A stretch of 64,000 bases of DNA from Pseudomonas syringae (GCF_021606685.1 NZ_WKCB01000006.1:62001-126000), one strand, 5' to 3'. Counted from the stretch's first letter, positions 36,101 to 45,608 are shown. Numbers and translations are program-made. The notes: generated by a model from the letters alone, not told the origin.

Positions 36101-36635
36101 GCCCTACGTGGACACCTCCACCCAGACCTGGCGCTGGCAGCCGGGTGCCGCGCAGAAGCTCGGCATCGGCCCTGGCGTGCTGCAAACCTTTCAGCGTGCC
36201 GCGGCTATTCGTGACGCGTTCTTCAGATCCGGTGGCACCCAGCCCATCGTGCGTTTTGAACTCAAGCCGGTGTCGATGGACCCGACCATCACCCAGTTCT
36301 TGCTCGACCTCGACGGCCAGCAACTGAGCTACGACCACGGCCCAAGCCGCCCGGTCGCGATGCAATGGCCGAATCCCGGCAGCATTGGCGTGGTGCGCAT
36401 TTCCATCATGCCGCCGGCGGCCAGTGGCCGTTCCGGCGTGACGCTGGACGGTCCGTGGGCCTGGTTCCGCCTGCTGGAACAGTCGGACCTCACCGCCGGC
36501 AACTCGCCGGACCGCTTCAACCTGCGTCTGCGGGTCGACGGTGCGAGCATTGCCTACGAGTTGCGCGCCAACAGCGCCTTCAACCCATTCAAGAGCCGCG
36601 TGCTCAGTGGCTTCAGCCTACCGGAGCGGCTATGA
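33135..36635 (+). CDS. tssM: TssM (IcmF-type) membrane-core protein
   Basis: The protein has 1166 aa, starting with GTG inside the tssL end (GTGA). Two N-terminal membrane helices (about 8-35 and 42-61) precede a cytoplasmic NTPase-like domain with Walker A GPPGSGKTT (128-136) and the DTAGRY segment. A third helix (about 455-475) leads into the long periplasmic part with IcmF-related and C-terminal beta domains (NAAWVSEVVNVYRQSLAGRYP). It forms the trans-envelope channel with TssJ and TssL. An intact Walker A suggests ATP binding. Confidence 0.97.
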   Translation: MKAFFSFMIRWVIPVLGLIALSLIIWFVGPLLDVLVPEGRRWALIILVFALWLAYRVFCIIQARRQAAQVMRSLAAETPADPNSVATAEELSTLRQRMDEALALLKKAKLGGDERRNLYELPWYVIIGPPGSGKTTALVNSGLHFPLAAQLGAGAVRGVGGTRNCDWWFTDQAVLLDTAGRYTTQDSNSTVDKAAWLGFLDLLKKQRSRRPIDGAFIAISLSDLLLGTDAERAAHAAAIRLRIQELYTQLGVRFPIYLMLTKLDLVPGFMEYFDNLSKEERAQVWGMTFALDDGKHSDSPLAHLQSEFAGLEQRLNERLVERLQQERDPARRDLIYGFPQQFGALKDCLQSFLEGVFKPNAFEERVLLRGVYFTSGTQEGSPIDRLIGAMAQSMNLDRQHLARQSGTGRSYFIEKLFTAVAFAERGLVGVNPKVERRRKWIARGVLAATVALVVVVSGLWWVSYRANQAYIAQVDQKVAPLGQTVQNLSPAQREVLAVLPLLNAVKNLAGDSPSWSEGLGLYQGDMLEAESASVYRKLLIAVFAPRLVTRIEEQLHGGGNSDFLYEGLKAYLMLADSEHYDPDFIKAWIALDWDRNLPRDLPADQRQALTGHLQALFDRHPPSARLDPRLIDDLRRQLQQLPVAQRVYDRVKRQKLPQGIPDFRLNEAAGRDAALVFSRKSGKPLGEPLSGFFTAKGYRQAFLLSSLNQTGTLAEEQWVLGHEQADQQNVASLAADVRRLYFQDYQRQWDALLADIDFVPITSVAQAADVLRVISGPTSPLKKLLVAVAKETDLQAEERQLAAQGAPVEGGVDKLKERLGSLLGQEQPTANAPQAADDPVTAHFAELNSIVSKNEGDPAAIDGLLADMNALYVQVSAMVGASGDALLGEAKNQAAAAATRVSLNAERQPPLVQGMVKSVVNSTTNSMMGGVRNQLNAAWVSEVVNVYRQSLAGRYPMSPGSARDATLDDFGQFFGVGGVMDNYFRKYLQPYVDTSTQTWRWQPGAAQKLGIGPGVLQTFQRAAAIRDAFFRSGGTQPIVRFELKPVSMDPTITQFLLDLDGQQLSYDHGPSRPVAMQWPNPGSIGVVRISIMPPAASGRSGVTLDGPWAWFRLLEQSDLTAGNSPDRFNLRLRVDGASIAYELRANSAFNPFKSRVLSGFSLPERL

Positions 36636-37285
36636 GCACCCTGGGTTTCTACGGCAAGCTGGCCAGCCGCGGGGATTTTGTCAGCCGCGCCTTGCCCCAG
36701 AGTTTTGTCGGCCCCTGGGACAGCTGGCTGGCGGCGGGCCTGCTGGCCAGCCAGAACAGCCTCGGTGCCGAGTGGCTTAACGTCTACCTGGTCAGCCCGT
36801 TGTGGCGCTTCGTGCTGGCGCCGGGTGTGTGCGGGCCGGACGCGGCGGCGGGCGTGGTGATGCCGAGTATTGACCGGGTCGGGCGGTATTTTCCGCTGGC
36901 GGTGGTGGCGTTGCTCGATCACGACACCAATCCCGCCTCCCTGGTGGGCGGGCCGGACGCGTGGTTCGAGCAGGCTGAAGAGCTGTTGCTGAGCACCCTG
37001 GATACCGGCGCTACCTTCGAAAGCTTCAGCGCTGGCGTCGACACGCTCGGTGTGCCGGCGAGTGAGCCCCGTGCGGTGGACAGCCGTTTCGCCGGCCTGC
37101 AACGCGTGGCGGCCAGCGTGCCGCATCAGCGCATGACTGCGCTGGCCGAGCAGGCCTGCGACGGTGCCAGCCTGTGGTGGGGGCGTGGTTCGCAGACGAT
37201 TTCCCCCGGTTTATTGCGGTGCCAGGGCCTGCCTGCCACCGGTGATTTTGCGCAGTTTTTGCTCGGACAAGAAGGTGTGGTGTAG
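36632..37285 (+). CDS. tagF: TagF, post-translational T6SS repressor
   Basis: The protein has 217 aa from MSTLGFYGKLASRGDFVSRA; the ATG overlaps the tssM stop by 4 bp. LPQSFVGPWDSWLAAGL and RFVLAPGVCGPDAAAGVVMP are the family hallmarks (DUF2094). In P. aeruginosa TagF blocks firing by acting on Fha, independently of PpkA. pppA begins at the very next base after its stop. Confidence 0.92.
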   Translation: MSTLGFYGKLASRGDFVSRALPQSFVGPWDSWLAAGLLASQNSLGAEWLNVYLVSPLWRFVLAPGVCGPDAAAGVVMPSIDRVGRYFPLAVVALLDHDTNPASLVGGPDAWFEQAEELLLSTLDTGATFESFSAGVDTLGVPASEPRAVDSRFAGLQRVAASVPHQRMTALAEQACDGASLWWGRGSQTISPGLLRCQGLPATGDFAQFLLGQEGVV

Positions 37286-38005
37286 ATGGGGTCGACGTAT
37301 AAATCCGCGAGCAAAAGCCATGTGGGCATGGTGCGCCAGGTCAATGAAGACGCGTGCCTGGACCTGCCGGAGAACCGCCTGTGGGTGGTCGCCGACGGCA
37401 TGGGCGGGCATGCGGCGGGCGACTACGTCAGCAGCCTGATCGTCGACAGCCTGCGCAGCGTGCCGGTGGGACGTTCCCTGGATGAATACTCGGCGGCGCT
37501 GCGCAACGACCTGATCCGCATCAACACGGCCGTACGTGAAGAAACCGCTAACCGTGGCGTGACCATGATGGGCAGCACCGTGGTGGTGTTGGCGGCGCGT
37601 GGCTTGCGCGGCGTGTGCCTGTGGGCCGGCGACAGCCGCCTGTACCGCCTGCGTGACGGCGTGCTCGAAGGCATCTCCCGCGACCATAGCTACGTGCAAG
37701 ACCTGCAAGACAGCGGCCTGCTCAGCGAGGCCGATGCCCGCGTGCACCCGCGCGCCAATATCGTCACCCGTGCGATTGGCGTGGAGGCGCAACTGGAACT
37801 GGCGGTGGTCGACCTGTTGATCGCGCCCGGCGACAGCTACCTGCTGTGCAGCGATGGCCTCAACAAAACCGTCGAAGACCATGAAATCCGCGACGTGCTC
37901 AGCCATGACGCGCCGGATGAAATCGTACGCAGCCTCGTGCACCTGGGGCTCAACCGCGGCGCACCGGACAACATCACCGCCATTGTCGTGAAGGTATCGG
38001 CATGA
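37286..38005 (+). CDS. pppA: PppA, PP2C-type Ser/Thr phosphatase
   Basis: The protein has 239 aa. PP2C metal-binding motifs are present: NEDACLDLP (Glu21-Asp22), VVADGMGGHAAGD (37-46), LWAGDSRLYRLRDG, LLCSDGLNKTV and a final APDNITAIVVKV. It removes phosphate from Fha and so resets the T6SS. It overlaps ppkA by 4 bp, so kinase and phosphatase are made together. Confidence 0.95.
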   Translation: MGSTYKSASKSHVGMVRQVNEDACLDLPENRLWVVADGMGGHAAGDYVSSLIVDSLRSVPVGRSLDEYSAALRNDLIRINTAVREETANRGVTMMGSTVVVLAARGLRGVCLWAGDSRLYRLRDGVLEGISRDHSYVQDLQDSGLLSEADARVHPRANIVTRAIGVEAQLELAVVDLLIAPGDSYLLCSDGLNKTVEDHEIRDVLSHDAPDEIVRSLVHLGLNRGAPDNITAIVVKVSA

Positions 38006-40980
38006 ACATCCTGATTCCGGGCTATGACATCGAAGGCGAAATCGGCGAAGGCGCCATGGCCAGCGTGTACCTGGCGACCCAGCGTTCGCTGGAGCGCAAG
38101 GTCGCGTTGAAGGTGATGGCGGCCGCGCTGGCGGCGGACCCGAGCTTCTGCGAGCGCTTCCTGCGCGAGGGCAAGACCCTGGCGCGCTTGTCGCACCCGC
38201 ACACGGTGACGATCCATGACATCGGCAATGTCGGTGAGCTGTATTACATGGCCATGGAATACCTGCCCAATGGCACGCTCAAGGAGCGCATCGCCGCCGG
38301 GCTGACGCCGGAGCAGGGCGTGACGCTGATCCGCCAGATTGCTTCGGCGCTGGGCTATGCCCATGCCCAAGGGCTGGTGCACCGCGACGTCAAGCCGGCC
38401 AACATTCTGTTCCGCGCCGACGGCACGGCAGTGCTGTCGGACTTTGGTATCGCCAAGTCCCTGGACGACCGCACGCAGTTCACCCAGGCCGGTTTCGCCG
38501 TGGGCACGCCGAGCTACATGAGCCCGGAACAGGCGCGGGGCCAGGAGATCGATGGCCGCGCCGATCTCTACGCGCTGGGCGTGGTGCTGTATGAAATCCT
38601 CGTCGGCAAACTGCCGTATAACGGCACGGATGCGCTGTCCACGGCGTTGGCGCACCTGACCGAGCCGCTGCCGGAGTTGCCGGTGCATCACGGGCGTTAT
38701 CAGGGTGTGCTGCGCAAGCTGTTGGCCAAGGACCCGGCGGAACGTTTCCCGGATGCGGCGGCGTTGCTGCTGGCGTTGGATAACCTGCCGACCGAGCCGC
38801 TGGAGGCCACGCTGGTGCGGCCGCTGCCGATTCCAATGAGCCTTGACTTGGCGGGCATCACCCCGCACTCCATTGAGATTCCGACGGCCAAGCCCGAGCC
38901 GGTGCGTCAACCGGTGGTGACGCCGACTCAACACAACGCCGTGTCCGAACAGCGTCGCGGCCCGGTATTGGCCCTGGCGGCGGTTGCGGTGGCTGTCGCG
39001 TTGGCCATCGGTGGCGCGAGTTATTGGTGGTTGAGCGCCAGTGATGAGCCTGCCACGCCGCCTGCTGCCGTAGTGCCCGAGGCGGCGCCCGCGGCAGCGC
39101 CCCCCGCAGCGGTGGCCCAAGCGGATGGCGGTCAACGGCCGTTGCTGATGGCGGGCAAGAAAACCCTGTTCCAGCGTGTCCTCAGCAAGCCGGGCGCCAA
39201 ACTTTCTCACGATGCCGGCGGTGCATCCGCCGAGGGGCTACCGGCGTTTTCGGTGCTTTACGTGTACCAACGCAAAGAGGTCGACGGCAGCCCCTGGGTG
39301 CGTGTCGGCGCCGCCACCGATGGTCGCAGCGATGGTTGGTTGCCGGCCTCTCAGGTCAGCGACTGGAAGCAAAGCCTGGTGCTCAAGTTCACCGAACGTT
39401 CTGGCCGTGCGCCGGTGATGTTCCTGCGCCAACCGGGCGAAGTGGAGAAGCTGCTCGCTGACCCGGCCGCCGCTAAAAGCGTGCTGGCCAAGGCGCAGAA
39501 AAACAGCGAAGACAACAGCCAGATCCTGGCCCTGGAACCGACCGCCAGCGCGGTGCCGCAGAACCAGTTCTACCTGTTGCCGATCTTCGATTCCAAAGAG
39601 AGCTTCGACGAAAACGGCCAGCCGGTGCAGTTACTCAATGTCGCGTCCATCGACCCAGGCAGTGCGGCGGCCAAGCCGGCTGCCCGAGTCCTCAACGCGA
39701 ACGCCGACGCTTTCCGTACGGCGGTGGTGCTGGTGGTGGACACCACGGTTTCCATGCAGCCCTATATCGACCAGATCCGCGACGTGGTGCACGAGCTGCA
39801 AACCCGCATCGCCGAGCGCGGCGAGTTGGACAGCGTCAGTTTCGGCATGGTCGGCTTTCGCAGCAGCATCAAGAAAACCCCCGGCCTGGACTACGTGGCC
39901 AAGACCCTGATCACCCTCGACCAAGGCCGCGACCCGCAACGCTTCCTCGACATGGCGCGGCAGGTCAAGGCCTCGACCGTCTCCAGCCATTCGTTCAACG
40001 AAGACGCGTTTGCCGGGGTGATGCAGGCCGTGGATGGCATGGACTGGTCCGGTTATGGCGGGCGCATCATCCTGCTGGTCACCGATGCCGGCGCGCTGCG
40101 CAAGAACGACCCGTTCGCCGCCACCCAGATGAACGAGGCCGAAGTGCGCCAGGCCGCACTGGGCAAGCAGATCAAGATATATGCCCTGCACCTGCGCACC
40201 GACGTCGGCAAGAAAACCCACGCCGGCGCCGAAAGCCAGTACCGCATCCTCACCGCCGACGCCAACCCGCAGATCGCTGACCTGTACACGCCAGTGCCTG
40301 GGGGCGACGTGCGCAAGTTGGGCGAGCGTGTGGATGAGATTGGCAGCGTGTTCGCCAACCTCGTGCACCAGGTGCGCAGCAACACGCCGCAGCCGGTGCC
40401 GTTGTTGAGCGCCGCGCCGAGCCTGGCGGACAAGTCTGCGGCAGTCGGCTACGCCATGCACATGGACTTCCTCGGTCGCAAAGCCGCGAGCCAGGCGCCG
40501 CAACTGGTCAGCGCCTGGACCGCCGACCGCGACCTCACCAACCCGGCGCTGCCGGCGTTTCAGGTGTGTGTGATGCTGACCAAGTTGCAGCTCAACGATT
40601 TGCAGCAGTCGCTGAAGCTGATCGTCGATGCCGCACGTAAAACCCAGACCTCTCCCAAGGACTTCTTCCAGGAAATCGCCAGCGCCTCGGCGTATATGAG
40701 CCGCGACCCGCAAGCCTTGCGCAAGGGCGGCAACCTGGCCGCCGGCGGTATTCTCGGTGAGTACCTGGAAGGCCTGCCGTACCGCAGCAAGTCGCTGAAC
40801 ATGACCCAGGACTTGTGGTTGTCCTTGAGCGTGGCCGAGCAGGAGGACTTTATCGATGAGCTGGATTCCAAAATCCGCCTCTACGAAACCTTCCACAACG
40901 ACCTGGCCAACTGGGTCCGTTTCGGCGATGCCGAGCCGGGCGATGCGTTGTACCGCGTGCCATTGTCGACGTTGCCGTGA
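38002..40980 (+). CDS. ppkA: PpkA, Ser/Thr kinase with VWA sensor domain
   Basis: The protein has 992 aa. The kinase domain is at about 8-265: glycine loop GEIGEGAMASVY, Lys37 in VALKV, VHRDVKPANILF with catalytic Asp129, and DFG at 147-149. A Pro/Ala linker, one membrane helix (321-344) and a periplasmic region follow. The latter includes an SH3-like stretch (YVYQRKEVDGSPWVRVGAAT) and a von Willebrand A domain from about 574 (VVDTTVSMQP, metal site D580-x-T-x-S584). In H1-type systems it dimerises in response to membrane signals passed by TagQRST and phosphorylates Fha. Confidence 0.95.
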   Translation: MNILIPGYDIEGEIGEGAMASVYLATQRSLERKVALKVMAAALAADPSFCERFLREGKTLARLSHPHTVTIHDIGNVGELYYMAMEYLPNGTLKERIAAGLTPEQGVTLIRQIASALGYAHAQGLVHRDVKPANILFRADGTAVLSDFGIAKSLDDRTQFTQAGFAVGTPSYMSPEQARGQEIDGRADLYALGVVLYEILVGKLPYNGTDALSTALAHLTEPLPELPVHHGRYQGVLRKLLAKDPAERFPDAAALLLALDNLPTEPLEATLVRPLPIPMSLDLAGITPHSIEIPTAKPEPVRQPVVTPTQHNAVSEQRRGPVLALAAVAVAVALAIGGASYWWLSASDEPATPPAAVVPEAAPAAAPPAAVAQADGGQRPLLMAGKKTLFQRVLSKPGAKLSHDAGGASAEGLPAFSVLYVYQRKEVDGSPWVRVGAATDGRSDGWLPASQVSDWKQSLVLKFTERSGRAPVMFLRQPGEVEKLLADPAAAKSVLAKAQKNSEDNSQILALEPTASAVPQNQFYLLPIFDSKESFDENGQPVQLLNVASIDPGSAAAKPAARVLNANADAFRTAVVLVVDTTVSMQPYIDQIRDVVHELQTRIAERGELDSVSFGMVGFRSSIKKTPGLDYVAKTLITLDQGRDPQRFLDMARQVKASTVSSHSFNEDAFAGVMQAVDGMDWSGYGGRIILLVTDAGALRKNDPFAATQMNEAEVRQAALGKQIKIYALHLRTDVGKKTHAGAESQYRILTADANPQIADLYTPVPGGDVRKLGERVDEIGSVFANLVHQVRSNTPQPVPLLSAAPSLADKSAAVGYAMHMDFLGRKAASQAPQLVSAWTADRDLTNPALPAFQVCVMLTKLQLNDLQQSLKLIVDAARKTQTSPKDFFQEIASASAYMSRDPQALRKGGNLAAGGILGEYLEGLPYRSKSLNMTQDLWLSLSVAEQEDFIDELDSKIRLYETFHNDLANWVRFGDAEPGDALYRVPLSTLP

Positions 40981-41684
40981 TGCTGAACCTGAGCGCAGTG
41001 CATAAAAGCCGGGGCGTCGGCAGCCAGCGCTATAGCCTGGTGGTTCCAGCCTTGCAGCTGCACGCGGGTGAACACGTGGCGATTGTCGGGCCCAGTGGTT
41101 GCGGCAAAAGCACACTGCTGGATTTGTTGGCGCTGGTATTGGCGCCGGACCCGGTGGGCAGGTTCGAATTCAATCAGATCGATATCGGCAGTCTTTGGCG
41201 GGCCGACAAGCAGACCGCCTTGGCCGACCTGCGCCGCCGGCACTTGGGCTACGTGCTGCAAACCGGTGGCTTGCTGGGCTTTCTCGACGTGCGCAGCAAC
41301 ATCGCGCTGTCCCGGCAACTGCTGGGCTTGAAGGATGACGGCAGCGTGTTGCGCCTGGCCGAACAGTTGGAGATCAGCGATCAGTTGGCGAAGAAACCGG
41401 CAGCCCTGTCGGTGGGCCAGCGCCAGCGTGTGAGCTGCGCCCGCGCCCTGGCCCATGCACCGCAACTGGTGCTGGCGGATGAGCCCACCGCGTCCCTCGA
41501 CCCGCTCAACGCCGAACGCGTGATGCACGCCTTGCTGGCCCAGGCCCGCGAGCACCGCGCCGCCTGTGTGATCGCCACCCATGACGAACCCTTGGCCCGC
41601 GCCAGTGGCTTGCAGGTGCGGCGCATCAGTTGCCGTCGCGACACCGACGGCGGCGTCACCGCGACGCTCGGGGAGGCGTGCTGA
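40980..41684 (+). CDS. tagT: TagT, ABC-transporter ATPase of the TagQRST sensor
   Basis: The protein has 234 aa. Walker A GPSGCGKST (37-45), a signature LSVGQRQRVSCARAL and Walker B LVLADEPTASLD place it in the LolD/MacB-like ATPases. It starts at the ATG sharing one base with the ppkA stop; a GTG three bases earlier is also possible. With TagS it forms an inner-membrane complex that senses envelope damage and feeds the PpkA pathway. Confidence 0.93.
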   Translation: MLNLSAVHKSRGVGSQRYSLVVPALQLHAGEHVAIVGPSGCGKSTLLDLLALVLAPDPVGRFEFNQIDIGSLWRADKQTALADLRRRHLGYVLQTGGLLGFLDVRSNIALSRQLLGLKDDGSVLRLAEQLEISDQLAKKPAALSVGQRQRVSCARALAHAPQLVLADEPTASLDPLNAERVMHALLAQAREHRAACVIATHDEPLARASGLQVRRISCRRDTDGGVTATLGEAC

Positions 41685-42868
41685 TGCGTATCCCTCTGGT
41701 GGCGTCCCTGGCCTGGCAGGATTACCGCACTGACGCTTGGCTGTCGGCCTGCTCGGTGCTGGCACTGGTGGCGGTGATCGCGCCGTTGCTGGTGTTATTC
41801 GGCCTGAAATTTGGACTGGTCAGCAGTTTGACCGAACGTTTGGAGAGCGACCCCGCCACCCGTGAAATTATTCCGTTGGGCGGTGGTCGATTCAGCAGCG
41901 TATTTGTCGAGCAGCTCGGTCAGCGCAGCGATGTGGCCTTTGCGTTACCGCGCACGCGGCAGATTGCGGCCACGGCGCAGGTGGGCGCATTGGTGTTGGA
42001 AATGCTCCCGACCGCGCCGGGTGACCCGTTGCTGGGCAGCTTGCCAGTGCCCACAGGGCTGGACCAGATCGTGCTGAGCCACACCGCCGCCGAGAAGCTC
42101 GCGGCGCGGCCCGGCGATTGGCTGGAGGCCAGCTTTGCGCGGCAGGTGGCGGGGCGCGTCGAGGCCCACCGCACGCGGCTCCAGGTGCTGGCGGTGTTGC
42201 CGCTGGAGGCCTTTGCCCGCGACGGCTTACTGGCTGATTTGCGATTGCTGGAAGCGGCCGAAGATTACCGCGATGGCCGAGCGGTACCGGCGTTGGGTTG
42301 GGCAGGCGATGCGGTGGGCGTGAGTGAGCAGCGGGTGTATCCGGCGTTTCGCTTGTATGCCCGTAACCTCGCCGATGTGGAACCGCTGCGGGCGTATTTC
42401 GCCGGGCAGAACCTGTTGGTGTCGACCCAGGCGAACACCATCGCGCAGGTGCAGTCATTGAACCGCAACCTGTCGCTGGTGTTCTGGATCATCGCCGGGT
42501 TGGCGTTGGCGGGCGCTTTTGCGGCGATCTTCGCCGGTGCGCTGGCCGCGGTGGCGCGCAAGCGTCGGGAATTGTCGGTGCTGCGCCTGTTGGGGTTTTC
42601 CACCGGCGGGCTGTTGCTCTTTGTGGTGCTGCAGGCGCTGTACAGCGCAGGGTTTGCCGCCGTGCTCAGTGCCGGGCTGTATGGCCTGGCTGAGGCAGCG
42701 TTGAATAAGCTATTTGTGCAGGTGCCAGGCGAACACGCCAGCCACCTCTTGGCGCGTCACTATGGCCTGGCCCTGGTTGCAGTCCTCGGCGTCAGCGCCG
42801 TGGCGGCGGCCTGTGGTGGTTGGCGAGTGGCGCGTATCCAGGCTTCTGAAGGAATCAGAGATGTATAA
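41684..42868 (+). CDS. tagS: TagS, FtsX-like permease of the TagQRST sensor
   Basis: The protein has 394 aa. One membrane helix is near residues 20-45 (ALVAVIAPLLVLFGLKF), then a large periplasmic domain, then three helices in the last about 130 residues (SLVFWIIAGLALAGAFAAIF, LLLFVVLQALYSAGFAAVL, GLALVAVLGVSAVAAACGG). This is the MacB/FtsX layout. It overlaps tagT by one base and tagR by 8 bases. Confidence 0.92.
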   Translation: MRIPLVASLAWQDYRTDAWLSACSVLALVAVIAPLLVLFGLKFGLVSSLTERLESDPATREIIPLGGGRFSSVFVEQLGQRSDVAFALPRTRQIAATAQVGALVLEMLPTAPGDPLLGSLPVPTGLDQIVLSHTAAEKLAARPGDWLEASFARQVAGRVEAHRTRLQVLAVLPLEAFARDGLLADLRLLEAAEDYRDGRAVPALGWAGDAVGVSEQRVYPAFRLYARNLADVEPLRAYFAGQNLLVSTQANTIAQVQSLNRNLSLVFWIIAGLALAGAFAAIFAGALAAVARKRRELSVLRLLGFSTGGLLLFVVLQALYSAGFAAVLSAGLYGLAEAALNKLFVQVPGEHASHLLARHYGLALVAVLGVSAVAAACGGWRVARIQASEGIRDV

Positions 42869-44570
42869 GTTACTGGGCGCCGTCGTGGCGCTGACCGTGG
42901 CCTCGCTGGCCTGGGCCGATGACGCGAGTGACAAGCTCGACAACCCCAAGCCGTTGACCGGCGACGTCAGCCTGCCGCTGCCGTGCGAAGGCAATATGGT
43001 GTTCCGCTACGCCTACGTGCTGGCCCAGGGCACCCTGGATGACCGCGAGATCAGCCTCGGCTACCCCTTCGCTGAAGGCGAGGCGGGCTACCAGCAATCG
43101 TTTATTTCCGGCTACCGCCGCGACTTCATCAACGGCCAGTTCACCCTCAAGGACCTGCCCAAGGCGTGGAACACAGTCATCGCGCCGTTGATGCCCAAGA
43201 CCGACGCCAAGACCCCGCTCAAGCCCATGCTGTACTTCATCGGCAAGTACGAAGTGACCGCGCGACAATACGCCCAGGTGATGTCCCAGGCGCAGTCGCT
43301 GGCCAGTGGTGAGCCCGCGCCTGCATGTGATGCGCCGACCGGCATGGCCGGGCGCTTGCCCAAGGTCAAGCTGTCGCGCTTTGAAGCAGAGCGCTTCTCG
43401 GCGGTGTACAGCGCCTGGCTGATGAAATACCACCGCGACTTGCTGCCGGTCAGCGGGCGCGGCTCGTCGGCGGACGACGGCGGCCTGGGCTTTGTGCGCC
43501 TGCCCACCGAGGTCGAGTGGGAATTCGCCGCACGCGGTGGCCATGCGATCAGCCGCCAGGACCTGGAAGGGCGCCTGTTCCCCCGCCGCGTCGAAGGCAG
43601 TGACAGCGACGGCCCGCTCGGCGATTACGCCGTGTTCAACCAAGTGGCCGGCGGCACTGGCCAGGCCGCACGGCTGATGCCCATCGGCACCAAATTGCCC
43701 AACCCGATCGGCCTGTTCGATGTGATCGGCAACGCGGCCGAGATGGTCCAGGAGTCCTTCCAACTGGTACACGCCGGGCGTCGCCAGGGCACCTACGGCG
43801 GCTTTGTGGTCAAGGGCGGTAACTACCTGGAAGGCGAGGGCACGCTGTTCACCGGCATGCGCCGCGAGTACCCGCTGTTCGCCGCTGACGGCACCGAACA
43901 AAGCAACGAGACCACCGGGTTCCGTGTGGCGATTGGCGCGTTGTCGGCGCCGCGTTCGCGTTACAAGGAGCTGTTCGCGCAGTGGCAGAAAGAAGGCCGC
44001 CTGGCGTCACTGACCGACGCCATCGACGACGCCCAGGACCCTACCAAGCGCCTGGACAGCATCATCGCCGCCAGCGCCGACCCCAAGCTGCAAGCCGAGC
44101 TGGGGCTGGTCAACGAAGAGCTCAAGCGCAACGTCTCGCTGATCGCCCAGCAACGCGAAGAAGCGGCGGGCAACCTGATTCAGTCGGCGGCGCTGGTGGC
44201 TGAAACCATCGCCAACTACAACATCCGCCTGGCCAACCTGCAGAAGAGTCGCCAGCAGTCCCTGGACAACAAGGACGAGGCCAGCGCGCAGCTGTTTGAC
44301 ATGGCCATCACCAATGGCCGCAGCGCGCTGGATGGCGCGGTGGCGATCTACATCGACAACCTGGCCACCGGCACGCGCTACACCGATGCGGTGATCCAGG
44401 CGCAGTTTCAACGAATCAAGGAAGAGTTGGATCGCAAGCCAGTGCTCGGCAAGAGCCTGGTGACGCGTGCAACACTGTTCGTTCGTCATGTCGGCAACTA
44501 CCGCAAACAACAGCGGGCCGACCCGGCGGCGATCTTGAAGGAATTGCTCGCAGCGAGCGGTCAGCGATGA
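42861..44570 (+). CDS. tagR: TagR, periplasmic FGE-sulfatase-fold regulator
   Basis: The protein has 569 aa from MYKLLGAVVALTVASLAWAD, a signal peptide with cleavage likely after AWA. The formylglycine-generating-enzyme fold is shown by YFIGKYEVTARQYAQVM, FVRLPTEVEWEFAARGGHAI, NPIGLFDVIGNAAEMVQ and ETTGFRVAIG. The last about 180 residues are helical and may form a coiled coil. In P. aeruginosa TagR acts upstream of PpkA to promote its activation. Confidence 0.92.
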   Translation: MYKLLGAVVALTVASLAWADDASDKLDNPKPLTGDVSLPLPCEGNMVFRYAYVLAQGTLDDREISLGYPFAEGEAGYQQSFISGYRRDFINGQFTLKDLPKAWNTVIAPLMPKTDAKTPLKPMLYFIGKYEVTARQYAQVMSQAQSLASGEPAPACDAPTGMAGRLPKVKLSRFEAERFSAVYSAWLMKYHRDLLPVSGRGSSADDGGLGFVRLPTEVEWEFAARGGHAISRQDLEGRLFPRRVEGSDSDGPLGDYAVFNQVAGGTGQAARLMPIGTKLPNPIGLFDVIGNAAEMVQESFQLVHAGRRQGTYGGFVVKGGNYLEGEGTLFTGMRREYPLFAADGTEQSNETTGFRVAIGALSAPRSRYKELFAQWQKEGRLASLTDAIDDAQDPTKRLDSIIAASADPKLQAELGLVNEELKRNVSLIAQQREEAAGNLIQSAALVAETIANYNIRLANLQKSRQQSLDNKDEASAQLFDMAITNGRSALDGAVAIYIDNLATGTRYTDAVIQAQFQRIKEELDRKPVLGKSLVTRATLFVRHVGNYRKQQRADPAAILKELLAASGQR

Positions 44571-44654
44571 TCGCTGGCTGTATGGCGAGCTTGGAAGGGA
44601 CTCAGGCGGCGGGTGCCGTGCTGGGCAAGTCAAACTTAGAAGAGAACACAACTT

Positions 44655-45578
44655 ATGCTTTTTTCCCGTAAGGCGGTTTCCAAGCGTCATTTGTTGCTGA
44701 TTGCCGCTGGCTTCAGCACCGTACTGACCGGTTGCGCCACATCGCCGGCCTCCAAGGTCGCGTCCAGCACCAAGGTCGAGTACTACCCCAACTGCTACGA
44801 ACCGGTGCAGCACCTGCGTGCCACCGATTCGGACATGACCAAGTCGGTCGTGACCGGCGCAGCCATCGGCGCTGCCGGCGGTGCATTGCTGGGCGCCCTG
44901 ACCGGCGATTCCGAAAAGCGCGGCCGTAACGCTGCCATCGGTGCGGCGGGTGGCGCCCTGGCCGGCGGCGCGGCGGGTTACTACACCGAGCGTCAAAAGC
45001 AGATCAGCGATGACAACCAGCGCATCGCGTCGTACTCCACCGATTTCAACAAAAGCGCTTCCGACATCGACCGCAGCACCGCCTACGCCAAGGCGTCGCA
45101 GCAGTGCTACCAGAGCGCATTCACCAAGCTGGTGGCCGACCGCAAGGCCAAGACCGTCAACGACACCGAAGGTCGCAAGCGCCTGGCGGAAATCGTCTCG
45201 GGCCTCAAGGAATCCAATGACCTGATCGTTGCGGTCAACGGCAAAGCCAGTGAAGACCTGAACAACTACACCCAGGCTTACGAGAAGGACCTGCAACAGG
45301 TCGGCGTCCAGCGCACCGACGTCGTCACCGTGGCCACTGCCGACACCACACCGGTGACGCCGCCGGCCAAAGGCAAGAAAGCCGTCAAACCGGCGAAAAA
45401 GAAAGTGCTGCCCGTGGTGCCACAAGAAGCGGTCACTACCGAGAAGAGTATCCAGACCGTGCAGGCCAAGCAAGCTGAGAGCAAGCAGGTGGCCAGCGCC
45501 GGTAAAGCGCAGATCGAAGGCACTTGCCGCGATCCAAACCTGGCCGACTGGGCGCCGGTGCCGTGCCCAAACGTTTAA
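44655..45578 (+). CDS. tagQ: TagQ, outer-membrane lipoprotein of the TagQRST sensor
   Basis: The protein has 307 aa. The signal peptide ends in lipobox LTGC (Cys27; the next residue is Ala, so outer membrane is expected). A Gly-zipper region follows: GAAIGAAGGALLGALTGD, then AAIGAAGGALAGGAAG. After a helical region comes a Pro/Lys/Thr-rich segment (about 235-260) and a Cys-containing end. TagQ tethers TagR at the outer membrane. It is the last gene of the rightward operon, after an 84-bp gap. Confidence 0.9.
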   Translation: MLFSRKAVSKRHLLLIAAGFSTVLTGCATSPASKVASSTKVEYYPNCYEPVQHLRATDSDMTKSVVTGAAIGAAGGALLGALTGDSEKRGRNAAIGAAGGALAGGAAGYYTERQKQISDDNQRIASYSTDFNKSASDIDRSTAYAKASQQCYQSAFTKLVADRKAKTVNDTEGRKRLAEIVSGLKESNDLIVAVNGKASEDLNNYTQAYEKDLQQVGVQRTDVVTVATADTTPVTPPAKGKKAVKPAKKKVLPVVPQEAVTTEKSIQTVQAKQAESKQVASAGKAQIEGTCRDPNLADWAPVPCPNV

Positions 45579-45608
45579 GTAACGTGTTGCTATAAGCGTT
45601 AAACGCTT